DNA of 9,438 nt from an uncultured Desulfovibrio sp. (GTDB taxonomy: Bacteria > Desulfobacterota > Desulfovibrionia > Desulfovibrionales > Desulfovibrionaceae): positions 1-9,438 of the forward strand of contig USBZ01000063.1 of assembly GCA_900553065.1 (NCBI GenBank), read 5' to 3'. Shown here piece by piece: positions 4,654 to 9,438 of the stretch. Position 1 is the first letter of the stretch, and every line of letters starts with the position of its first letter. The notes under the pieces were generated by a model, which saw only the letters and a program-made list of their open reading frames with translations, was not told the DNA's origin and did no database searches. Position numbers and translations under genes: made by a program.

Positions 4654-6093
4654 CTAGTCTCTGGCGTCAAGCCCCGCCGCTTTCGCCACGGCAAGCGCCG
4701 CCGCGCGGGTGAAGTCCCCGGCGGGCATGGCGGCTCTTTCCTCGGCGGTAAGCAGAAGCTGAGGATGATTGACCAGTTCGGGACGGGCCTTCACGCCGTA
4801 CTCGGCAGGGAAGGAGTCCTCGAAATACATGTTCTGGAAGCCTGCAAACTTCAGCGCGTGCGCCGTGGAGTCCAGAATGCAGAATTCCTCTTCCGTCAAA
4901 AGGCCGAGTTCCTGAGCCTTCAGCATGCCGGCAAAGCTTTCGCCGCCCTGCGTGCAGGCAATGTGACCGTGACGGTTGGCAAGGATCATGGCGTCCATGA
5001 TGGACTGCTCGGTCACCTGCACCACGTCGAATCGTCCGCCGGCCGCCTCAAACTTCTCCACGAGATTTCTCACACGGGGGAACGACACGGGATTGCCGAT
5101 CATGGCGGCCTGCGCCACGCTGGGCTGAACCGGCACGGAATGATACTCGCGCTGATCCTTCGGCTGGCTGTAGTAGCGCCACACCGGGTCGGCATGCTCG
5201 GACTGCACGCCCACGATGTGGGGCAGTTCTTCTATGATGCCGAGACGGTGCATCTTCAGGCAGGCGGAAATCATGGACGTGATGTTGCCTGCGTTGCCGA
5301 TGGGCATGAACAGAGCCTTGCCCGCCATGTCCCAGCCGTACCACTGCGCGACTTCATAGGCATAGGATTCCTGACCGAGCACGCGCCAGCTGTTCTTGGA
5401 GTTGAGCAGCGCCACGCGATAGTGTTCGGCCAGATACTCGACGACCTTCATGCAGTCGTCGAACACGCCCGGCACTTCCAGAACCTGCGCGCCGGAGCCG
5501 AGGGGCTGGGAAAGCTGCGCCGGAGTGACCTTGCCGTGCGGCAGAAGCACCACGGTACGGATGGGTTCGCCCACGTACGCGCCGTACATGGCCGCCGCCG
5601 CAGAGGTGTCACCCGTGGAAGCACAAATGGTGAGCACCTCCTTCCAGCCGTTTTTACGCACAAGCGACTTGAGATAGCTGTACGCTCCGGCCATGCCGCG
5701 ATCCTTGAACGAGGCGCTGGGATTCATGCCGTCGTTCTTGTAGGCGAAGCGGCGGCCGACCTGCTTTTCGAGCGCGGCGGACGCCTCGATGACGGGCGTA
5801 TCGCCTTCGCCGAGATACACGATGTCCTCTTCTTCCAGCACGGGAGCCATGAGTTCATAGAAACGGAACACGCCGCGCAGCGCCGTCGTGCGCGTGGCAC
5901 GGCGGGCATCGAAAAGATCGCGCCAGTACTGCGCGCCCTTTTCCTTCATGTCGTCGAAGTCGAGATCCTCCAGCAGGAGGACGCCGCCGCAGTCGGGACA
6001 GGTATAGAGAAGAGCGTCCACCGGATGACGATGGCCGCAGTTCATGCACACATATTCCATACGTGCACGACGCGTGGGGAAATCCTGAGACAT
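4654..6093 (-). CDS. thrC: Threonine synthase with N-terminal zinc ribbon
   Basis: The 479-residue PLP enzyme converts O-phosphohomoserine and water to threonine and phosphate, the last step of threonine synthesis, in the cytoplasm. An N-terminal zinc-ribbon-like segment has C16-x2-C19 and C32-x2-C35. The catalytic core follows: Schiff-base Lys130 in the motif SASFKDRG, the substrate-binding ASTGDT (158-163), and the PLP-phosphate loop GNAGN (266-270). Length fits the fold-type II threonine synthases. The ATG at 6091-6093 has AGGAG 7 nt upstream. A moderate promoter candidate lies at 6130-6158, but read-through from hisF is also possible. It shares the aspartate pathway with asd, which is divergent and about 2 kb away. 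Key residues look intact. Confidence 0.95.
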   Translation of the reverse strand: MSQDFPTRRARMEYVCMNCGHRHPVDALLYTCPDCGGVLLLEDLDFDDMKEKGAQYWRDLFDARRATRTTALRGVFRFYELMAPVLEEEDIVYLGEGDTPVIEASAALEKQVGRRFAYKNDGMNPSASFKDRGMAGAYSYLKSLVRKNGWKEVLTICASTGDTSAAAAMYGAYVGEPIRTVVLLPHGKVTPAQLSQPLGSGAQVLEVPGVFDDCMKVVEYLAEHYRVALLNSKNSWRVLGQESYAYEVAQWYGWDMAGKALFMPIGNAGNITSMISACLKMHRLGIIEELPHIVGVQSEHADPVWRYYSQPKDQREYHSVPVQPSVAQAAMIGNPVSFPRVRNLVEKFEAAGGRFDVVQVTEQSIMDAMILANRHGHIACTQGGESFAGMLKAQELGLLTEEEFCILDSTAHALKFAGFQNMYFEDSFPAEYGVKARPELVNHPQLLLTAEERAAMPAGDFTRAAALAVAKAAGLDARD

Positions 6094-6129
6094 ATCATAA
6101 CTCCTGAGTGATATCGAATGGGAAGGGCA

Positions 6130-6158
6130 AGCATAGAATGTTTACCCCTCCGCCGCAA
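6130..6158 (-). promoter_or_regulatory. Candidate promoter of thrC
   Basis: On the minus strand, TTGCGG (6153-6158) and TATGCT (6130-6135) are 17 nt apart, in the 104-nt gap between hisF and thrC. The start would be near 6123, giving a leader of about 30 nt. The elements are only partly consensus and the -35 overlaps a stem-loop. Confidence 0.4.
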
Positions 6159-6179
6159 CCGTGCAGCGGCACATGCGGC
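6152..6179 (-). other. Stem-loop after hisF
   Basis: GCCGCA (6152-6157) pairs with TGCGGC (6174-6179), and inside it GTGC pairs with GCAC around a 4-nt loop (6161-6172). It lies about 18 nt past the hisF stop. No T-run follows on the minus strand. It may mark the 3' end of the his message or attenuate read-through into thrC. Confidence 0.4.
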
Positions 6180-6197
6180 CGGAAGGGTTGTCGCCGA

Positions 6198-6989
6198 TCA
6201 GACCCTTCGCACGGAAACGCCGGCTTTCTCCATGCAGTCCTTCAGATCCGCGATGGAATACTGACCGTAGTGCACGATGGACGCCACAAGCGCGGCGGAA
6301 GCGCCGCCTTTCGTCACGGCCTCCACAAGGTGCTCCGGAGCGCCGGCTCCGCCGGACGCAATCACGGGAATGGTCACGGCATCGCAGATCATGCGGGTGA
6401 GATTAAGTTCATACCCGTCGCACGTACCGTCGGCATCGATGGAGTTGACGCACAGTTCCCCGGCGCCGAGTTCCTCACAACGCCGTGCCCAGGCCACGGC
6501 ATCCATGCCCATGGGCTTGCGGCCGCCGTGTATGACCACTTCGTAGCCCGAAGGACAGTCTTCGCTCACGGGAACCTGCTTTACGTCCATGCCGACCACC
6601 ACGGCCTGCGAACCGAAGGCATCCGCACCGCGGCTGATGAGGAAAGGATCCTTGACCGCCGCCGAATTGACGGAAACCTTTTCCGCGCCGGCAAGCAGCA
6701 CGGCGCGCATATCTTCCACGGAGGCAATGCCGCCGCCCACGGAAAACGGAATGAAGATATTGCTGGCCACGCGCTCGACGACATCAAGAAAGATGCCCCG
6801 GGCCTCGCACGAAGCCGTGATGTCGTAGAACACGATTTCGTCGGCGCCTTCCTCATAGTAGCGGCGTGCCGTTTCCACAGGGTCGCCGATATCCACGTTG
6901 CCCTGGAACTTGATGCCCTTGGTAAGACGGCCGTTACGCACGTCAAGGCAGGGAATGAGCCGCTTGCTCAGATGACTTCTTTCAGACAC
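6198..6989 (-). CDS. hisF: Imidazole glycerol phosphate synthase, cyclase subunit
   Basis: The 263-residue (beta/alpha)8-barrel protein uses ammonia delivered by HisH to convert PRFAR into imidazole glycerol phosphate and AICAR, the fifth step of histidine synthesis. Visible features are KRLIPCLDV with catalytic Asp16, the DITAS segment (56-60), the phosphate-binding VGGGI (84-88), the second catalytic Asp135 in VVVGMDVKQ, SIDADGT, and the second phosphate site ASGGAG. The start is a GTG (6987-6989) with GGGAGG 6-7 nt upstream, inside the last codons of hisH; the two genes overlap by 8 nt, as expected for subunits made together. WbuZ-like paralogues of surface-sugar pathways are an alternative, but no such genes are nearby and the catalytic residues are complete. 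Confidence 0.95.
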   Translation of the reverse strand: MSERSHLSKRLIPCLDVRNGRLTKGIKFQGNVDIGDPVETARRYYEEGADEIVFYDITASCEARGIFLDVVERVASNIFIPFSVGGGIASVEDMRAVLLAGAEKVSVNSAAVKDPFLISRGADAFGSQAVVVGMDVKQVPVSEDCPSGYEVVIHGGRKPMGMDAVAWARRCEELGAGELCVNSIDADGTCDGYELNLTRMICDAVTIPVIASGGAGAPEHLVEAVTKGGASAALVASIVHYGQYSIADLKDCMEKAGVSVRRV

Positions 6990-7617
6990 GGGCGCCCTCC
7001 CGGCAGTAGCGATAGAAATTCGTCAGCAGTCTGAGCCCGGGCCGACCGCTCTTTTCCGGATGGAACTGCACCGCCCACAGGCCCGGACGACCGTACATTG
7101 CCGTGAACTCCTGTCCGTAACAGCTTGTGGCTATGACAAGCTCCGGAGCCGGAACGGTATAGTAGCTGTGCACGAAATAAAAACGGGAAGAGGGATCAAT
7201 GCCGTCCAGAAGTTCGGAAGGCTTCTTCACCGAAAGCGTATTCCAGCCCATGTGCGGAATGCGTATGGGTTCGCCCCCGTCGCGCCAGCCGGCATCAAAA
7301 CGACGGCAGGTTCCGGGAAGAATGCCGAGGGCTGCGGTATCGTTTTCCTCGCTGTGATCAAGAAGAATCTGACAGCCGAGGCAGATGCCGAGCAGCGGCT
7401 TCTGCATGGCCACAATGTCGCGCAGCACCTTGTCCATGCCGGTGGACACGAGCTGATTCATGGCCTGTCCGGCCGCACCGACACCGGGAAAAATAACGCC
7501 TTCCGCCGCCAGCAGCACGGAAGGATCGGCGGTAATTTCGGCAGGAATGTCCAGAGAGCGCAGCGCTCTCAGCACGCTGGTCTGATTTCCCGCCTTGTAG
7601 TCGAGAATGGCAAGCAT
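6982..7617 (-). CDS. hisH: Imidazole glycerol phosphate synthase, glutamine amidotransferase subunit
   Basis: The 211-residue class I glutamine amidotransferase hydrolyses glutamine and channels ammonia to HisF. The catalytic triad is visible: nucleophile Cys79 in GICLGCQ, His186 and Glu188 in VQFHPEKSG. Other family segments are PGVGA (44-48), PHMGWN (121-126) and FYFVHSYY (146-153). Residue 82 is Cys, where many homologues have Met (GICLGMQ). The ATG at 7615-7617 has only AGG about 8 nt upstream. A much stronger ribosome-binding-like GAGGAGG (7647-7653) lies too far away (29 nt) to serve it. It follows the lipoprotein gene by 45 nt and probably shares its transcript. Other his genes are not in the window. 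Confidence 0.95.
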   Translation of the reverse strand: MLAILDYKAGNQTSVLRALRSLDIPAEITADPSVLLAAEGVIFPGVGAAGQAMNQLVSTGMDKVLRDIVAMQKPLLGICLGCQILLDHSEENDTAALGILPGTCRRFDAGWRDGGEPIRIPHMGWNTLSVKKPSELLDGIDPSSRFYFVHSYYTVPAPELVIATSCYGQEFTAMYGRPGLWAVQFHPEKSGRPGLRLLTNFYRYCREGARV

Positions 7618-7662
7618 CGAAGTGACCTGTCTGTGATAGGTATACGCCTCCTCAGGGAAGCT

Positions 7663-7842
7663 CTAAAAGCTTATGCCGGTCCGCGTACGGCTGTGCATAA
7701 GGGACGGGCCGCTGCCCGTCCTGAATACCGTGACCATTTCTCCGTCTACACGGATACTGTCGAGAGCATCCTCCTGAGCGCAGCCTGTCAGGCCGAGCGC
7801 CAGCAGCATCAGCAGAGCAATCGGAGCAAGGAACGTTTTCAT
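7663..7842 (-). CDS. Small predicted lipoprotein (59 aa)
   Basis: From the ATG at 7840-7842 the product has 59 residues: a Lys at position 2, a hydrophobic stretch rich in L and A (4-18), and a lipobox L-T-G-C with Cys21. Cleavage would leave a 39-residue lipidated peptide. Ala at +2 is compatible with outer-membrane sorting. The mature part has an acidic start and a basic S/T-R end; I recognise no family. The ATG is supported by AGGAGG at 7-nt spacing. A longer frame to 8016 exists but has no sign of being used. It is preceded by a promoter candidate at 7932-7960 and followed by hisH. No functional link to histidine synthesis is apparent; it may simply share a promoter. Confidence 0.78.
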   Translation of the reverse strand: MKTFLAPIALLMLLALGLTGCAQEDALDSIRVDGEMVTVFRTGSGPSLMHSRTRTGISF

Positions 7843-7931
7843 AGGGCGTCCTCCTGAAGGCATCATAACCAAGACGTAAAACAGCGCAAGTCCCTCTCCC
7901 TTATGGGCAAAAAAAAGGAAAGCCAAAAGTA

Positions 7932-7960
7932 ATAATGTGATTTTTATGAATATATTACAA
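7932..7960 (-). promoter_or_regulatory. Candidate promoter of the lipoprotein-hisH-hisF unit
   Basis: On the minus strand, TTGTAA (7955-7960) and CATTAT (7932-7937) are 17 nt apart in a very AT-rich stretch (about 7905-7985). The start would be near 7925, about 80 nt upstream of the lipoprotein ATG. Several overlapping AT-rich hexamers make the exact choice uncertain. Confidence 0.45.
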
Positions 7961-7986
7961 AAACTTAAAGAAAAAGAACGCATGAC

Positions 7987-8028
7987 TTGACAGTTCTGCA
8001 CGTCGGGTGCAAACATTCGATTTACAAT
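7987..8028 (+). promoter_or_regulatory. Candidate asd promoter region with internal palindrome
   Basis: A consensus TTGACA at 7987-7992 and a good -10-like TACAAT at 8023-8028 are present, but 30 nt apart, too far to form one promoter. TTGACA with an 18-nt spacer to AAACAT (8011-8016) is one option; TACAAT helped by an activator is another. A palindrome TGCAC-gtcgg-GTGCA (7997-8011) sits between them and could be an operator. The asd start follows at 8079 with AGGAG 11 nt upstream. Confidence 0.4.
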
Positions 8029-8078
8029 AATGAAAAACTCGCCTTTCCGGCAGTTTTGGAACAGGAGAATTCCCCGCC

Positions 8079-9119
8079 ATGAAGAAGTCCCTCAACGTTG
8101 CTGTATGCGGCGCAACCGGCGCCGTCGGCCGCGAAATGCTGAAAACCCTTGCCGAGCGTCATTTTCCCTGCGCTTCCATTACCGCCCTTGCCTCTGCCCG
8201 TTCCGCCGGAACCCGCGTTCCCTTCGGCGACGACGAAATCACGGTCAAGGAACTGACGAAGGACTCCTTCAAGGGTATTGATCTGGCCATCTTTTCCGCC
8301 GGCGGCAGCGTTTCCACCGAATTCGCTCCCCATGCCCAGGCTGCCGGATGCGTGGTGGTGGACAACTCCAGCGCCTGGCGCATGGATGACCGCTGCCCCC
8401 TCGTCGTGCCCGAAGTGAATGCCGACGATCTGGAAAAGCACAACGGCATCATCGCCAACCCCAACTGCTCCACCATTCAGATGCTGGTCGCCCTCAAGCC
8501 TCTGCATGACGTCGCAAAGATCAAGCGCATTGTGGTGACCACCATGCAGGCCGTGAGCGGTACGGGCAAGAAGGGTATCGACGAACTGGAAACCCAGGTG
8601 CGCCGCCTCTTCAACATGCAGGGCGTCGAGCCCAAGGCCTATCCCCATCAGATCGCCTTCAACTGCCTGCCCCACATCGACGTCTTCCAGGCCAACGACT
8701 ACACCAAGGAAGAAATGAAGATGGTGAACGAAACGCACAAGATGCTCGATCCGAACATCCGCGTCACCGCCACCTGCGTGCGCGTTCCCGTCTTCTACGG
8801 CCATTCCGAATCCGTGAACATTGAAACGGAAAAGAAGCTCACCGCCGCCGAAGCCCGCGTGATTCTTTCTCAGGCCCCCGGCGTTCAGGTTGTGGACAAC
8901 CCCCGCGCCAATCTCTATCCCCTCGCCGTGGATGCAGCCGGGGAAGACGACGTCTTCGTCGGACGTATCCGCGAGGATGAAAGCTGCGACAACGCCCTGA
9001 ATCTCTGGATCGTGGCCGACAACGTGCGCAAGGGCGCCGCCCTCAACGCCGTGCAGATCGCCGAAGAACTTCTGAAGCGCGATCTCGTTTCCGTGGTCAA
9101 TCCCGGCATGTTCCTGTAA
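8079..9119 (+). CDS. asd: Aspartate-semialdehyde dehydrogenase
   Basis: The 346-residue cytoplasmic enzyme reduces aspartyl-4-phosphate to aspartate-4-semialdehyde with NADPH, the branch point for lysine/diaminopimelate, threonine and methionine synthesis. The N-terminal nucleotide-binding loop GATGAVG is at 11-17, FSAGGS at 72-77, and DNSSAWRM at 95-102. Catalytic Cys130 lies in NPNCSTIQM, the conserved Gln157 in QAVSG, and the catalytic His242 in RVPVFYGHSES. Length and motifs fit the bacterial family, and all key residues are intact. The ATG at 8079 has AGGAG with a rather long 11-nt spacing. The gene is monocistronic: a divergent promoter region lies upstream and a strong terminator is at 9137-9175. 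It is functionally linked to thrC on the opposite strand. Confidence 0.96.
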   Translation: MKKSLNVAVCGATGAVGREMLKTLAERHFPCASITALASARSAGTRVPFGDDEITVKELTKDSFKGIDLAIFSAGGSVSTEFAPHAQAAGCVVVDNSSAWRMDDRCPLVVPEVNADDLEKHNGIIANPNCSTIQMLVALKPLHDVAKIKRIVVTTMQAVSGTGKKGIDELETQVRRLFNMQGVEPKAYPHQIAFNCLPHIDVFQANDYTKEEMKMVNETHKMLDPNIRVTATCVRVPVFYGHSESVNIETEKKLTAAEARVILSQAPGVQVVDNPRANLYPLAVDAAGEDDVFVGRIREDESCDNALNLWIVADNVRKGAALNAVQIAEELLKRDLVSVVNPGMFL

Positions 9120-9136
9120 GTCCTCCAGTCGACAGG

Positions 9137-9175
9137 AAAAGGCCGTCACTCCCTCCAGGAGCGACGGCCTTTTTT
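9137..9175 (+). terminator. Intrinsic terminator of asd
   Basis: GGCCGTC (9141-9147) pairs with GACGGCC (9163-9169). After one A/C mismatch, CTCC pairs with GGAG around a 5-nt loop. Six T follow (9170-9175), and AAAA precedes the stem. It begins about 18 nt after the asd stop codon. Confidence 0.92.
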
Positions 9176-9279
9176 CATGCCTTCATATCCAAATACGTCC
9201 CGAGTTGGCAGCCGGAAAACGTCGAGGCCCGTCCGGACTCCCGAAGCAAAAACGACGCAGATGCCTCAGGGCCGTCTCC

Positions 9280-9348
9280 GGGACCTGAAACAGTCCTTTC
9301 AGGAGCGCAGAAGTCTCCTGCAGAGGCCAGATGGCCTGTTTCAGTCCC
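9280..9348. other. Long structured non-coding element
   Basis: GGGA-(c)-CTGAAACAG (9280-9293) pairs with CTGTTTCAGTCCC (9336-9348): 13 pairs with one bulged C. Inside, CAGGAG (9300-9305) pairs perfectly with CTCCTG (9315-9320), and GGCC repeats around 9326 may add a third stem. An alternative 7-bp hairpin, CCTGAAA-N6-TTTCAGG (9284-9303), competes. There is no T-run on the plus strand. The 260-nt stretch 9176-9438 has no convincing gene. A small RNA, or part of a mobile element end, are the options. Confidence 0.45.
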
Positions 9349-9388
9349 TGCAACGCTCTTTCTGCTCGTCACTATCCACGAAAGAAAT

Positions 9389-9438
9389 GGGGCCCCACCG
9401 GCATAGCCGGTGGTTCCTCTTATGCGCCTGTAAGGCTC
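9389..9438. repeat. Hairpin pair at the right edge, possibly an IS200/IS605-type end
   Basis: A perfect 8-bp hairpin, CCACCGGC-ata-GCCGGTGG (9395-9413), is preceded by the palindrome GGGGCCCC (9389-9396). It is followed by a second, weaker hairpin, GCGCC-tgtaa-GGCTC with one mismatch (9424-9438). Short perfect subterminal hairpins followed by a short unpaired tract are typical of IS200/IS605 ends and REP-like repeats. No transposase is visible because the window stops here, so this is a tentative call. Confidence 0.35.

Noticed and set aside
4597..6111. A 504-residue plus-strand open frame opposite thrC
   Set aside because: It mirrors thrC, whose catalytic motifs are intact, and its His/Arg-rich translation resembles no protein family.
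7060..7857. A 265-residue plus-strand open frame opposite hisH and the lipoprotein gene
   Set aside because: It spans two genes with better evidence and has no recognisable domain.
7843..8016. A 117-residue version of the lipoprotein with a 58-residue N-terminal extension
   Set aside because: The shorter form has a strong ribosome binding site and a standard signal peptide with lipobox at the N-terminus; the extension crosses the AT-rich promoter region.
8022..9149. A 375-residue minus-strand open frame opposite asd
   Set aside because: It is a shadow of asd with Gly/His-rich composition; asd has all its catalytic residues and its own terminator.
9175..9372. A 65-residue minus-strand open frame after asd
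   Set aside because: It has no ribosome binding site or recognisable composition, and it overlaps the structured element and the terminator T-run.

Overview
The window most likely comes from a Desulfovibrionaceae-type, anaerobic sulfur-metabolising deltaproteobacterium (Desulfovibrio, Bilophila or Mailhella relatives). This is an inference from GC-rich coding, a long YeiH-family transporter, a small two-cluster ferredoxin, a YkgJ Cys-cluster protein beside a TPR protein, and a zinc-ribbon threonine synthase. No rRNA or other taxonomic marker is present, so the assignment is soft. Ten protein genes are supported: nine on the minus strand and one (asd) on the plus strand. No tRNA, rRNA, CRISPR array or complete mobile element was seen.

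Layout from left to right. At 1-90 two back-to-back intrinsic terminators separate a gene outside the window (plus strand) from the first minus-strand unit. Positions 108-2141 hold that unit: a YeiH-family membrane transporter with an unusually long Ala-rich N-terminal region, followed by a small one-helix membrane protein. Its probable promoter is at 2199-2227. Positions 2389-4496 hold a second minus-strand series, transcribed from right to left: 2[4Fe-4S] ferredoxin, YkgJ-like CxxxCxxCC protein, a 133-residue protein of unknown function, and a five-repeat TPR protein. The last three are tightly coupled (2-nt gap, then a 4-nt overlap). A strong terminator hairpin lies just upstream of the ykgJ ribosome binding site, and a competing structure in front of it makes attenuation of the last three genes plausible. 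The series ends in a clear terminator at 2259-2289.

Positions 4654-7842 hold amino-acid biosynthesis genes, all minus strand: thrC, hisF and hisH (overlapping by 8 nt), and upstream of hisH a 59-residue predicted lipoprotein. An AT-rich divergent promoter region (about 7860-8040) separates these from asd (8079-9119, plus strand), which has a strong terminator at 9137-9175. asd and thrC belong to the same pathway: aspartate-semialdehyde is the branch intermediate leading through homoserine to threonine. HisH and HisF together form imidazole glycerol phosphate synthase, the step linking histidine and purine synthesis.

The last 260 bases have no convincing gene but are strongly structured. A 13-bp long-range stem (9280-9348) encloses a second hairpin, and at the very edge there is a perfect 8-bp hairpin of the kind seen at IS200/IS605-type ends. 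The most interesting leads are the ykgJ leader, the uncharacterised ferredoxin/YkgJ/133-aa/TPR gene set, and this structured right edge. Nothing in the window amounts to a clearly new defence or mobile system.
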